From Bacteroidota bacterium (GTDB lineage: Bacteria; Bacteroidota; Bacteroidia; B-17B0; Aurantibacillaceae), in assembly GCA_025362395.1 (NCBI GenBank), contig JANYGK010000029.1:1-40145 (forward strand): a DNA stretch of 40,145 nucleotides. Reading direction: 5' to 3'. The notes under the pieces were generated by a model, which was not told the DNA's origin, ran no database searches, and saw only the letters and a program-made list of their open reading frames with translations. How positions within the stretch are numbered: the stretch's first letter is position 1; every line of letters begins with the position of its first letter. The translations under genes were made by a program, and so were the position numbers. This document shows, in pieces, positions 9,464 to 18,513 of this stretch.

Positions 9464-9498
9464 AAAAAGGACGTTCAATTATTTGGACGTCCTTTTTT
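9464..9498 (+). terminator. Intrinsic terminator after the OmpA gene
   Basis: Near-perfect hairpin: AAAAAGGACGTTCAA, a 4-nt loop TTAT, then TTGGACGTCCTTTTT. That is 15 pairs with a single G-T wobble, flanked by A-tract and T-tract so it can work in both directions. Confidence 0.88.
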
Positions 9499-9728
9499 GT
9501 ATTTGTAAAATCATAAGTTGATATTACTATCCTTTTTAATTTTCTATGCATCTTGTCTATTTGAATAGCAAAGTTATAATACAGCAAAAAGGAAATACAC
9601 CTGTTGATGATATTGTCTTCTTCCCTAATATGGACCAACACCTTAATAAGTCTTTAATTATAAAATATAAGTTTGTGGGGTTTCCTTTTAACTTTACTAA
9701 AAATGAGTGTGTATGCATTAAATGACCA

Positions 9729-9851
9729 CTAACGGTTTGCGGCTACCGGCAGTTAGTATTTTGAACTAACCGGCTATAACCACAAATGGCTTTTAAAAAT
9801 AAAAAACTTTTTATTGCCTCCGTCAGCGCTAATTACCGGCAGCTGTTAGCA
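9729..9851 (-). repeat. Diverged attC-like structured repeat
   Basis: Starts CTAACGG and ends CTGTTAGC on plus, the same ends as the repeats at 18-39 kb. It holds internal inverted segments such as CCGGCAGTTAG with CTAACCGG. It is the left boundary of the two-gene GH114/barrel unit. Diverged from the main families, so assignment is moderate. The rest of 9500-9882 shows no gene. Confidence 0.5.
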
Positions 9852-9882
9852 ATATGTCGCTTGTTTTTTGCAACTCATCGCG

Positions 9883-10344
9883 TTAATTTTTTCTTAAACG
9901 AATTTGCAGCCCAACCAGCGCATAGGTTTTTATTTTAATAAAATCTAATGCGGTAATTTTAAGTCCGCATTCACCAATAATGGCTATGCGTTTATTGTCG
10001 GTAGGGTAATAAGATACGCCAATGGGTACAGTGCCACTAAAATTGCTTTGCGCTTTGTTATAAATGTTTGCCCCTAAACCAATACCTGAGTACATGTTAA
10101 AATTTTCTTCTCGAAGGAAGTTAATGGTCGTAAATAACTCAGTATTCATAAATACATTAGATTCACCATTTCTCAGATCAAATTGAAAATCAAAACGTGG
10201 CTCTAACGATATTTTCTTTGCTGAAAAAAACTTAACACCAATGGCCCCATTTAATGGATATAGGTTAATCGAAGTTTGTGCTTGCACGCTAATCCCTAAT
10301 AAGCAACCTATAACGGCCGAAATTATATTTTTATTTACATTCAT
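9883..10344 (-). CDS. Small outer-membrane beta-barrel-like protein
   Basis: 153 aa, signal peptide at about residues 1-22 (ISAVIGCLLGISVQAQ). After it come alternating polar/hydrophobic strands typical of a small beta barrel (for example IGVKFFSAKKISLEPRFDF and YSGIGLGANIYNK), ending LVGLQIRLRKN, a strand-like C-terminus. The start overlaps the end of the upstream GH114-like gene by 14 bases, so the two are probably cotranscribed and translationally coupled. No family recognised. Confidence 0.7.
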   Translation of the reverse strand: MNVNKNIISAVIGCLLGISVQAQTSINLYPLNGAIGVKFFSAKKISLEPRFDFQFDLRNGESNVFMNTELFTTINFLREENFNMYSGIGLGANIYNKAQSNFSGTVPIGVSYYPTDNKRIAIIGECGLKITALDFIKIKTYALVGLQIRLRKN

Positions 10345-11140
10345 ATGTCCATTGGTTTAAATTTCTGTGTTTTAAAAACGAAAAGTACTTTAATGTTTTT
10401 GCCTTCAGGCAAACAAAAGTGTTGAAATGTGTTATGCTCATTGCATCAGTATATTCAGCCGAAAAAACCGGTTTGCCAATAGAAATATACACTGAGTAGT
10501 CATTTTGAGTATTCATATTAAAGATGTCTTCGGTTAATGCCCAGTCAAAATTTTTGTAAAGCAGGGGCACTAATTCTTCGGTATTCTTTTGGCCAATAGA
10601 AAGCCCTCTTTTATGGGCTTCATCTATTATCCATTCACAAAATATTTTTGTGTCGTTTAAAGTCAGGTCAAACCCGTTTATTTCACCATATCCATCCATA
10701 TTATCGGGTTCAATTCCATCAAACCCTTTCTGCTTTATCATATCAAAACGAGACGTAATAAAAGGTTTCATTTTTTCAATTTCACGGATATTTAAAAAGC
10801 GTTCGTTTGGCCATGCAGGGTATATTTTTCCAATAATTTCAAGAGGTAATAGCGTAGAGTCGGGCCTGTAATTTTCAATTGTACCTACTGAAATGTATGC
10901 GATTACTTTTATTCCACGCGCATGAAAAGCGTCTACTAATTCTTTGGTCGCGGAAAACGCGTCAATGTCAATTATTTTGCAGGTGTATTGGTTTACTTCA
11001 TTCAGAGCTATGGTGTCTAAGCGCCATTCAAAGGTATCGCCAATTTGAGGTTTATAATAATTATCCGTCTTGAGTGTGTTGTGCTGTTTTTTACAAGAAG
11101 CACAAGTTATTAAGCCAATTATTAATAAATATTTTATCAT
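10331..11140 (-). CDS. GH114-like lipoprotein (endo-alpha-1,4-polygalactosaminidase family)
   Basis: 269 aa. Signal with a lipobox-like Cys pair (LLIIGLITCASCKK), probably a lipoprotein. The mature part follows the GH114 TIM-barrel pattern: KVIAYISVGTIENYRPD near residue 95 (typical C/AYISxGxxExxRpD), then GFDGIEPDNMDGYGE near 140, containing the conserved EPDNxDgY acid cluster, then IGQKNTEE and TEDIF. Family knowledge: GH114 enzymes cleave alpha-1,4-galactosamine polymers in exopolysaccharide, or act on related polymers. Substrate here is inferred only from family. It overlaps the small barrel gene by 14 bases. Length is normal. Confidence 0.8.
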   Translation of the reverse strand: MIKYLLIIGLITCASCKKQHNTLKTDNYYKPQIGDTFEWRLDTIALNEVNQYTCKIIDIDAFSATKELVDAFHARGIKVIAYISVGTIENYRPDSTLLPLEIIGKIYPAWPNERFLNIREIEKMKPFITSRFDMIKQKGFDGIEPDNMDGYGEINGFDLTLNDTKIFCEWIIDEAHKRGLSIGQKNTEELVPLLYKNFDWALTEDIFNMNTQNDYSVYISIGKPVFSAEYTDAMSITHFNTFVCLKAKTLKYFSFLKHRNLNQWTYECK

Positions 11141-11149
11141 AGTTGTTAT

Positions 11150-11318
11150 TTGCTGCTCGGTCTGTCAGTGCAAAATGTTTAATGGCTTGAAGTTTTTGCT
11201 TTTGCAGCATTCTCTTGTTTAAATGCCCAAATCCTAAAAATACAACTTTCTGCAAAACGGGGCAAAATTACAAACAAAAACTTATGCCTCTGCTCGCTCA
11301 GGCAAAGGCTCTGTTAGC
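11150..11318 (-). repeat. Diverged long-class attC-like repeat
   Basis: Aligns by eye with the repeat at 35458-35647: shared order CAGTGC, a TTTGCTTTTGCAGC-type core, ACTTTCTGC, CAAAATTACAAACAAAAACTTAT and CTCAGGCAAAGG, ending CTGTTAGC. The left TAACG end is degraded. The rest of the 449-base gap to 11589 is AT-rich. A 61-codon minus-strand frame at 11376-11561 has no support. Confidence 0.5.
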
Positions 11319-11589
11319 TGAAGGATGCTTCACTGTTTAAAAATGTTTTTATATGTCTGTAATGTTTTAAATAGGTTAGTATCTTTTTTTTTTAATAATT
11401 TTTAAAGAACAAAAAGATAATAATGAATAATCTGAACGATTGTGAAGCGCAATAAAATTCAAATAAAATTCAAAATTAGCGTTTGTTAACGGTTGTTTAA
11501 TAAAAACAGAAGATTTTAAATAGATAAATGCATGCTGATATGTAATTATTAGTATTTTCACGCCGAGATTTAAAGTATTAAAATGAAAA

Positions 11590-12852
11590 GTGATGCGGAT
11601 TCGTGTTTTAGTTTATACGTCAATGGCATGGTTGATGTCGGTTTTGTTGCCGGTATCAGCTCAAACTAACTATTCCCTTCAAAAAGCACTTCAGGTAGCA
11701 AAGTCAAATAATCCAATTCTTAAAACCCAATTTTTTAATGTAAGTATTGCGGAAACAAATATTATTACCGCTAAACTTCGTTCTAATCCTATTTTAAATA
11801 ACCAATCGTTACAATTAATGAAATCTTCTTATTTTCCGGCTAACACGGTTTGGAGCGATGGGAAAAACAGGCAGGTTTGGTGGCAGTTAACAAAACAGTT
11901 TCAATTACCTGCTCAGCGAAAATACAAAATTGATTATGCGAAACTGAATGTATCATTATCACAAAAAGAATACAACGAAACAGAACGTAGCTTATTTCAG
12001 GATGTAGCAAATAAATGGTTGGATGTTTGGACTTTTAAAAAGCAATTGGAGATTTTGCAAATAGCGAAAAACAATGCTGATAGTTTAGTTAAGATTAATA
12101 AGTTGCGTTTAAAAAATCAGGTTATTACTCAAACGGATTTATCGCGAACGGAATTGTTATCTAACCAGTATGGTTTACAATTAAAAACCGCCGAACAGAA
12201 TTATAATAACGAAATAGTGAACTTGAAATTTTTGATTGGCGTTCAGGACAATTTGAATATTGATACAGAAGATACTTTTAACTATGCCTTTTCAAATAAT
12301 ATAGATTCACTTTTACAACAAGCCTTAATGAATCGAAGTGATTTATTAGCTTTGAAATTAACTATTGACGTTAGTAACTCTAATATTAAATTACAGAAGT
12401 CTTTAGCTTGGCCATTGCCGGAGTTAGGCGCAATTTATAACCCTCAAAATACGATACCATACGCCGGTTTTTTTGGAACTATACAAATTCCTTTATTTTC
12501 TCGGAACCAGGGTGAAATAAAAAAATCGAACTTAATAAAGCAACAAGCTGAACAGGATTTGCTGACTACTCAAAAACAGATACAATCTGAAATTGCCACA
12601 GCTTATAACTTATATCAAACACAAAAATCAAATCTGGTTACTTACAAAGATATTATCAAACAATCGGAAGACATTTTAAATAGTGTAAAATATTCATATT
12701 TAAGAGGTGGAACAACAATGATAGATTTTTTAGAAGCGCAACGCAGTTGGTTAGATACCCAACAACAGTATTTTGAGAGTTTACAGTTATATAGGCAAAG
12801 CTATATTAAGTTACTTTACGCTTCGGGTTTAATAAATAAATTGGCACAATAA
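11590..12852 (+). CDS. TolC-like outer membrane efflux channel of a metal RND operon
   Basis: 420 aa outer membrane factor (OEP family, like CusC/CzcC) that would form the exit duct of a tripartite pump. Signal peptide ends about residue 24 (LMSVLLPVSAQ). It then has two OEP repeats: YSLQKALQVAKSNNPIL at the first helix and LLQQALMNRSDLLALKLTID at the second, plus long coiled-coil helices rich in Gln/Asn. No lipobox Cys is seen. The start is GTG 11590 or ATG 11593, which differ by one residue. First gene of a four-gene plus-strand operon; the adaptor starts 2 bases after its stop. Confidence 0.88.
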   Translation: MMRIRVLVYTSMAWLMSVLLPVSAQTNYSLQKALQVAKSNNPILKTQFFNVSIAETNIITAKLRSNPILNNQSLQLMKSSYFPANTVWSDGKNRQVWWQLTKQFQLPAQRKYKIDYAKLNVSLSQKEYNETERSLFQDVANKWLDVWTFKKQLEILQIAKNNADSLVKINKLRLKNQVITQTDLSRTELLSNQYGLQLKTAEQNYNNEIVNLKFLIGVQDNLNIDTEDTFNYAFSNNIDSLLQQALMNRSDLLALKLTIDVSNSNIKLQKSLAWPLPELGAIYNPQNTIPYAGFFGTIQIPLFSRNQGEIKKSNLIKQQAEQDLLTTQKQIQSEIATAYNLYQTQKSNLVTYKDIIKQSEDILNSVKYSYLRGGTTMIDFLEAQRSWLDTQQQYFESLQLYRQSYIKLLYASGLINKLAQ

Positions 12853-12854
12853 CA

Positions 12855-13865
12855 ATGAAAATACTATTAAAATACAGCCGGCTGCTAATACTGTTAGTAT
12901 ATAGCTGTGGCGGGCATAAGGATAAAGTTGAAAAGGTTGAAAATGTAACGCCGCAAGTATCAGAAAATGGAAAAAAGATAATGTTTCCAAATACCGGAAC
13001 AATGGTATTTTTTGAAACTGAAGCACTTGGTACAACCACTTTAAATGCAGACATCACAGCCCCTGCGAAAGTTGCCGCTACTATTGTGAAATCAGAAGAA
13101 GGCGCATCCCAAAATATTGTATTGTTTGAAAACCCCGATCTGGCGGGAAACTACACCCTGTTAATTCAACACTTAATAAACATTAATCAAATACAAAATG
13201 TAACGCTTAAAAAAATGGAAATTGAATTGGAGCGTGTTAAAGATTTGAGCACACACGGTGCTGCAACCGGTAAAGATTTGTTAGATGCTCAATCTGCTGT
13301 ATCAATGGAACAAACCAATTTGGCAAATGAGCGGGCTGCTATTATTGAACATGAAACAAAATTAAAAGCAGGAGGTTTTCAACCCGAGTTAATGCAAAAA
13401 GCTTCTGCAGGAACTGCTTATATCATTTGTGATTTGCCTGAAAATCAATTGAGCAAAGTTAAGGAGGGCAGTAATTGCATTATTCAATTTACATCTTTCC
13501 CGAATGAAAAATTTACGGGGAAAATTGATGATGTGGCCGATATGATTGACCAAAGTACAAGAATGGTAAAACTGCGCGTGAGTATTGATAATAACAATGG
13601 AAAATTGAAGGCAGGAATGTTTGCAACAGTATCGTTTGGTGTAAGTGAAGGAAACACTATTAATGTCAGTAAAAATTCAGTAATAACAGTTCAGGCAAAA
13701 AATTATGTATTTATAAAAACATCTGCCAATACGTTTGAAAGAAAAGAAGTTGAAATCGGAAATCAAATTGGAGAAAGAATTATTATATTTTCGGGATTAA
13801 AGAATGGTGATGCCATTGCAGTTAAAGGTGTTATGCAATTAAAAGGATTAAGTTTCGGATATTAA
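12855..13865 (+). CDS. RND efflux periplasmic adaptor (CusB/CzcB-like membrane fusion protein)
   Basis: 336 aa adaptor that links the inner membrane pump to the TolC-like channel. Leader LLILLVYSCGG suggests a lipoprotein, although Tyr in the lipobox is unusual. Domains are visible as a short helical hairpin (VERVKDLSTHGAATGKDLLDAQSA region), a beta-barrel (EGSNCIIQFTSFPNEKFTGKIDDVADMIDQ-type order) and the conserved STRMVKLRVSIDN...LKAGMFATVSFG, then a membrane-proximal domain. No methionine-rich N-terminal metal-binding motif like that of E. coli CusB. Two bases after the channel gene and 11 before the DUF190 gene, so clearly one operon. Confidence 0.87.
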   Translation: MKILLKYSRLLILLVYSCGGHKDKVEKVENVTPQVSENGKKIMFPNTGTMVFFETEALGTTTLNADITAPAKVAATIVKSEEGASQNIVLFENPDLAGNYTLLIQHLININQIQNVTLKKMEIELERVKDLSTHGAATGKDLLDAQSAVSMEQTNLANERAAIIEHETKLKAGGFQPELMQKASAGTAYIICDLPENQLSKVKEGSNCIIQFTSFPNEKFTGKIDDVADMIDQSTRMVKLRVSIDNNNGKLKAGMFATVSFGVSEGNTINVSKNSVITVQAKNYVFIKTSANTFERKEVEIGNQIGERIIIFSGLKNGDAIAVKGVMQLKGLSFGY

Positions 13866-13876
13866 AACTATACATT

Positions 13877-14176
13877 ATGTTACAAGCACAATTGTTTATA
13901 GAAAAAGATGAAATGCAAGGAGCACAACCTTTGTATGAGTACGTAATGCAGTTTTTATTTAATCAGAAAATAAAAGGGGCAACGCTTTACCAGGCTAAGT
14001 CGGGATTTAAAGAAAACGAAAAATTATATAAACCTGATGAGTTATTTAGTTTTGATGAAACGCCTATGATGATCACATTTATTGATGACGAAGCAAAAGT
14101 AAAAAAAACCTTAATTGAATTACGAAAAAAAACAAAAGAAGGGTTTATTGTAACGCATAACGTAGATGTTTGGTAA
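13877..14176 (+). CDS. DUF190 / PII-like protein inside the metal efflux operon
   Basis: 99 aa single-domain protein. The order LFIEKDEMQGAQPLYEYVM...KIKGATLYQAKSGF...MMITFIDDEAKVKKTL...EGFIVTHNVDVW fits the DUF190 family, which adopts a PII-like ferredoxin fold, usually as a trimer. Family knowledge: PII-like proteins bind small ligands and regulate transporters or enzymes. Its position between adaptor and pump (11 bases after one, 3 before the next) suggests it modulates or senses for this RND pump. That role is inferred. The start ATG 13877 gives a full-length domain. Confidence 0.75.
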   Translation: MLQAQLFIEKDEMQGAQPLYEYVMQFLFNQKIKGATLYQAKSGFKENEKLYKPDELFSFDETPMMITFIDDEAKVKKTLIELRKKTKEGFIVTHNVDVW

Positions 14177-14179
14177 TAG

Positions 14180-17100
14180 ATGATTAAAAATATACTTATA
14201 TTTAGTTTACGCAACCGCTGGGCTGTAATAGCTATTAGCTTTGCTTTAATGGCTATTGGTTTTTGGTGCTTCACTAATTTAAAAATAGAAGCCTACCCCG
14301 ACATTGCAGATACCTGTGTAATTGTTGTTGCGCCTTATGACGGCAGAGCGGCCGAAGAAGTAGAGCAACAAGTGACAGTGCCAATAGAGCGTGCTTTACA
14401 AAATACCCCAAATGTATTAGACAGAAGAAGCAGAACTATTTTTGGTTTATCGGTTGTTCAATTAACTTTTAAAGATGGTACGGATGATTATTTTGCCAGG
14501 CAACAAGTTATTGAACGATTAAGCAGCGCACAATTGCCTAATGGTGTATCGCCTGAATTAGCACCATTAAGCACTGCTGTTGGAGAAATTTTTAGATATG
14601 TTGTTGAAGCTCCGCCAAATTATAGTCAAACACAATTAAGAGATTTACAAGATTGGGTAATTAAACCCGCTTTATTGCAAGTGCCGGGCATTGCGGATGT
14701 GGTAACTTTTGGAGGGCCGCTAAAACAATTTCATATTTTAACGGCTCCTGATAAATTAAGAAAATACAGCCTCACCTTACAACAAGTAATAGATGCCGTA
14801 AATGTAAACAACCAAAATACCGGCGGTAATATTATTGCAAGAGGCGGGCAAGGGTTTGCCGTGCGCGGCTTAGGGGCTATTAAAACAGAAACAGATATAC
14901 AAAATATTGTTTTAAAATCAGAAAACGGTGTTCCCGTATTTGTAAAAGATGTGGCAACTGTTGAAATTACGCCACCGCCGCCAAGTGGTGTTTTAGGTTA
15001 TTCGGTTACAAAAGACAGCATTAATGTAAATAGTGGTGTTGAAGGTATTGTATTATTAAGGCGTTACGAGAACCCAAGTGAAGTTTTAAAACTATTAAAA
15101 GAAAAAATAATTGACTTACAGGAAAGTGAATTGCCGGAAAATATTACGCTGCGTCCTTTATATGACAGAAGTTTTTTAATTGACCACTCACTTGAAACCG
15201 TTGCGCATACTTTATTTGAAGGTATTTCGATTGTAATTATTTTATTGATTTTCTTTTTAGGAAGCTTTAGAAGTGCTATTGTTGTTGCTTTAACTATTCC
15301 GTTCTCGTTATTATTTGCCTTCATTTTAATGCGGTTAACCGGTATTCCCGCTAACTTATTATCATTGGGCGCTATTGATTTTGGAATTATTGTTGACGGT
15401 GCTTGTGTAATGGCTGAACATTTAATACGAAAATACAGAACTGCAACACCCGAAGAAAAAGCGCAGGGCATTACTAAAATTACGTTACTGGCAGCACAGG
15501 AAGTCGGGCGTGAAATTTTCTTTTCGGTAACGATTATTATTTTGGCATATATGCCTATATTATTAATGACCCGCGTAGAAGGTAAATTGTTTTCCCCAAT
15601 GGCGTTAACGTTGGCCTTTGCGGTTATAGGTTCCATGCTGGCAGCGCTTACTTTTATTCCCGTTTTGATTTCCTTTGTTTACAAAAAGACATTAGCGGAT
15701 ATTAATACACCAATGAAAGAGCATAAAAACTTTATTTTAAGTTTTCTTGAAAAGGGTTATGCTAAGTTTATGGGTAAACTATTGAAGCACTATAAAGAAT
15801 CTGTGCTTATTGGTTTTTCAGTAGTTTTGGCTTTAATATTATGCGGCTTAAAATTGGGAACCGAATTTTTACCCAGTTTAGATGAAGGTTCAATTTTTTT
15901 AAGAGGGAATTTTCCTGCGGGAATTACGATACAGGAAAATGCCACCTTTGCTCCTAAAATTAGAAATATTATTACCAAATATCCTCAAATTTCTTTTGTG
16001 ATTACACAAACAGGGCGTAATGACGATGGCACAGATCCTTTTCCAACGAATAGAAATGAAATTTTAGTGGGTTTGAAAAATTATGATTTATGGACTGATA
16101 CGATTACTAAAAAAGAATTGGTAACGCAAATCAAAACAGAATTACAAAAAGAATTACCCGCTGTTCAATTTTCGTCAGGCCAGCCAATTATTGACCAAGT
16201 GATGGAAATTGTAACAGGTAGCGCGGCCGACCTTGCTATTTCAATTGTTGGAGATGATTTAAAAATGATGCGACAAAAAGCGGATAGTATTACTAAAATA
16301 GTAAAAGAAACAACCGGGGCTGAAAATGTAAATATTGAACAAGAAGGCCCGCAAGAACAATTGGCTATAAATATTAATAGAGAGCAAGCGGCACGTTTTG
16401 GAATTAATGTAGCTGATATTCAAAATATGGTTGAGGCGGCTATTGGTGGCAAGGCTATTTCAGTTTTATATGACGGAACAAAACGGTATGATATTGTGGT
16501 TCGTTTTTTAGCAGAGTATAGAAATTCGATTGATGCTATTAATGATTTACAAATACCCTCGGCTAATGGAGCTTTAATACCAATGAGCCAGTTAGCTGAA
16601 ATTAGATTTGTAGAAGGGCAAACCAATATTTACCGTTATAGCAGTAAACGGATGGTTACTGTGCGAACTAATATACACGGCAGAGACCAAGGCGGGTTTG
16701 TGAAAGAATTACAAAAAAAGATTGATGCAAAGATTCATGTCCCAAAAGGCTACAGTATTATTTATGGCGGGCAATATGAAAACTTAGAGCGTGCCGGAAA
16801 ACAATTGGCTTTTACAATACCGTTAACAATCGTTTTAGTGTTTCTGTTTCTATTTATGTTATTTAAAAACTTTACACATACATTGGTTACCATGACTTGT
16901 ATTTTGTTTGCTTTAGGCGGGGGTATAGTAGCCTTACTCCTGCGCGGGTATTACTTTAATGTATCGGCAGGAGTTGGTTTTGTAAGCATTTTTGGCATTT
17001 CGGTAATGGCAGGGGTATTGTTGGTTTCGGCACTCAATAGAAATATGTTAGGTAATGAAACAGATGTATTTACTATTGTACAACAAACTGCCGGTGAGCA

Positions 17101-17323
17101 ATTAAGGGCATTATTGTCCATATTGGTAGTAGCAATTATTGGGTTAGTTCCTGCGGCAATTTCATCAGGTATCGGTTCGGATGTTCAAAGACCTTTGGCT
17201 ACAGTTATTATTGGTGGATTAACGAGTACATTAATTTTTGCCCCTATTATTATACCACCACTTTATTTGTGGATGGAAAAACGAAAAAAAATAAAAATTA
17301 TTGAGGATACTGAAACAATTTAA
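14180..17323 (+). CDS. Heavy-metal RND efflux pump, CusA/CzcA family
   Basis: 1047 aa proton-driven inner membrane pump of the HME-RND family, with twelve transmembrane helices and two large periplasmic loops. N-terminus NRWAVIAISFALMAIGFWCF is TM1, followed by KIEAYPDIADTCVIVVAPYDGRAAEEVEQQV, the typical HME sequence. TM4 carries the proton-relay acids D400, D406 and E413 (AIDFGIIVDGACVMAEH), matching the D402/D408/E415 set described for CzcA. This indicates a divalent or monovalent metal cation substrate; which metal I cannot tell. Last gene of the operon; no terminator is visible before the minus-strand VIT1-like gene. Confidence 0.94.
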   Translation: MIKNILIFSLRNRWAVIAISFALMAIGFWCFTNLKIEAYPDIADTCVIVVAPYDGRAAEEVEQQVTVPIERALQNTPNVLDRRSRTIFGLSVVQLTFKDGTDDYFARQQVIERLSSAQLPNGVSPELAPLSTAVGEIFRYVVEAPPNYSQTQLRDLQDWVIKPALLQVPGIADVVTFGGPLKQFHILTAPDKLRKYSLTLQQVIDAVNVNNQNTGGNIIARGGQGFAVRGLGAIKTETDIQNIVLKSENGVPVFVKDVATVEITPPPPSGVLGYSVTKDSINVNSGVEGIVLLRRYENPSEVLKLLKEKIIDLQESELPENITLRPLYDRSFLIDHSLETVAHTLFEGISIVIILLIFFLGSFRSAIVVALTIPFSLLFAFILMRLTGIPANLLSLGAIDFGIIVDGACVMAEHLIRKYRTATPEEKAQGITKITLLAAQEVGREIFFSVTIIILAYMPILLMTRVEGKLFSPMALTLAFAVIGSMLAALTFIPVLISFVYKKTLADINTPMKEHKNFILSFLEKGYAKFMGKLLKHYKESVLIGFSVVLALILCGLKLGTEFLPSLDEGSIFLRGNFPAGITIQENATFAPKIRNIITKYPQISFVITQTGRNDDGTDPFPTNRNEILVGLKNYDLWTDTITKKELVTQIKTELQKELPAVQFSSGQPIIDQVMEIVTGSAADLAISIVGDDLKMMRQKADSITKIVKETTGAENVNIEQEGPQEQLAININREQAARFGINVADIQNMVEAAIGGKAISVLYDGTKRYDIVVRFLAEYRNSIDAINDLQIPSANGALIPMSQLAEIRFVEGQTNIYRYSSKRMVTVRTNIHGRDQGGFVKELQKKIDAKIHVPKGYSIIYGGQYENLERAGKQLAFTIPLTIVLVFLFLFMLFKNFTHTLVTMTCILFALGGGIVALLLRGYYFNVSAGVGFVSIFGISVMAGVLLVSALNRNMLGNETDVFTIVQQTAGEQLRALLSILVVAIIGLVPAAISSGIGSDVQRPLATVIIGGLTSTLIFAPIIIPPLYLWMEKRKKIKIIEDTETI

Positions 17324-17424
17324 TGTGGATGTATGGTATCGGTAGTTTATCTCTTTCATTTTGTGATAATGAACGGATACCTTTTAAGAACTATAGACTC
17401 AGTTAAATATATAAAATAACAATT

Positions 17425-17457
17425 GGCGACGTACTAATACCCGTAAGTAAACCGGCA
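17425..17457. repeat. 33-bp direct repeat, copy 1
   Basis: Matches 18481-18513 with only three differences over 33 bases. Copies start GGCGACGTA and end TAAACCGGCA, and lie just 3' of the two neighbouring minus-strand genes. Upstream AATAACAA is also shared. Possibly the conserved part of a degraded attC-like site. Confidence 0.75.
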
Positions 17458-17477
17458 ATTACTCATTTATTGTTGTC

Positions 17478-18176
17478 TTAATGAAAAGCTCTATCAAAAC
17501 CTACCGCTACAAAATAAGCCGCCGCCGCTGCAATAAGTCCAATGGCAGTAACTTTAAATGCCCCTTTTAAGGGCGGCTGACCTGTTACTTTACTTTTAAA
17601 ATATCCAAAGACAAATAAACACATTATGGTAATAATTGTAGAAATAAATAAACCCTCATGAGGTGTAGAAGTAATAAAATAAGCTGTTAGCGGTAATAAA
17701 CCCCCTACAAAATAAGCAAGTCCAATAGTTAATGCAGAATTTCTTGCTCTATTGGGATTTGGCTCTTCCAAACCTAATTCATACCGCATCATAAAATTTA
17801 CCCACTTGGTTTTATCTTTAGATAATTGTGTGGCTAAGAGTAATTGTCCTTCATCGTCAATGCCGAATTCTGCAAATACTTCTTTTATCTCCAGCATTTC
17901 TTTCTCCGGTACATTTTCAACCTCTTCATATTCTCTTTTTAATTCACTCTGATAATGTTCTTGTTCTGTTTTACCCGCCAGGTATCCACCCAAGCCCATT
18001 GCAATACAACCTGCAACAATTTCAGCTATACCTGCTGTAATTACAATAGTGTTACTACTTACCGCACCGCTTAGTCCCGCTGCTAAAGCAAAAGGAACAG
18101 TCAATCCATCACTCATTCCAATAACAATGTCTGTAATGAAATCTGAACTTTTTAAATGTTTTTCTGTGTGTATCAT
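17478..18176 (-). CDS. VIT1/CCC1-family transporter
   Basis: 232 aa membrane protein of the vacuolar iron transporter family, which moves Fe2+ or Mn2+. SSDFITDIVIGMSDGLTVPFALAAGLSG near residue 10 is the family TM1 signature with its conserved Asp and Gly-rich helix. GGYLAGKTEQEHYQSELKRE.YEEVENVPEKEMLEIKEVF is the Glu-rich cytoplasmic helix domain that binds metal; three more helices follow, including NSALTIGLAYFVGGLLPL. The frame opens at 18296, but the first 40 codons are attC-like repeat sequence, so the start is ATG 18176. It lies 3' to the metal pump, on the opposite strand. May be metal-related cargo. Confidence 0.87.
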   Translation of the reverse strand: MIHTEKHLKSSDFITDIVIGMSDGLTVPFALAAGLSGAVSSNTIVITAGIAEIVAGCIAMGLGGYLAGKTEQEHYQSELKREYEEVENVPEKEMLEIKEVFAEFGIDDEGQLLLATQLSKDKTKWVNFMMRYELGLEEPNPNRARNSALTIGLAYFVGGLLPLTAYFITSTPHEGLFISTIITIMCLFVFGYFKSKVTGQPPLKGAFKVTAIGLIAAAAAYFVAVGFDRAFH

Positions 18177-18202
18177 TCTTTTAGTGTTATTATTCAAAGT
18201 CT

Positions 18203-18322
18203 GTCGGGTGTAGCCCCTAAAATAACTGTTAGCGGACTGCAGGGCTTGATTTCGTTTTATTGTTAATCCAAATTTACGCATTTGAGCGTTAAACACGCAA
18301 AATTACGCTTGCACGTTGTTAT
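18203..18322 (-). repeat. attC-like repeat, diverged short class
   Basis: Plus strand has TAACTGTTAGC at the left and GTTGTTATG at the right, with the core TTTACGCATTTGAGCGTTAA and CACGCAAAATTACG shared with the 93-bp class. Longer and less regular than the others. With the following 190 bases it fills the gap between the two genes; no other feature seen there except the direct repeat. Confidence 0.6.
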
Positions 18323-18480
18323 GTATTTGCTGTATAAAGGCAAGTGTATACAAAAGTGTTAAGGCAGCACTTATTATGCTAAAGGTTACATCTGTGAAGC
18401 AGACACCGATATACAAGACAAAGATCTATAAGTATCACTAAACGCTCACGCCAAAAATAAATATAAAAATAACAAAGTAA

Positions 18481-18513
18481 GGCGACGTAATATTACCCGT
18501 AACTAAACCGGCA
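18481..18513. repeat. 33-bp direct repeat, copy 2
   Basis: Second copy of the repeat at 17425-17457 (three differences). It ends exactly at the base before the stop codon of the minus-strand gene 18514-19350. Confidence 0.75.

Noticed and set aside
11376-11561. 61-codon minus-strand frame near a repeat
   Set aside because: Low-complexity composition and no support beyond position; cannot be called a cassette gene.
18177-18296. 40-codon N-terminal extension of the VIT1-like protein
   Set aside because: The extension is translated attC-like repeat; the family normally begins near the internal ATG 18176.
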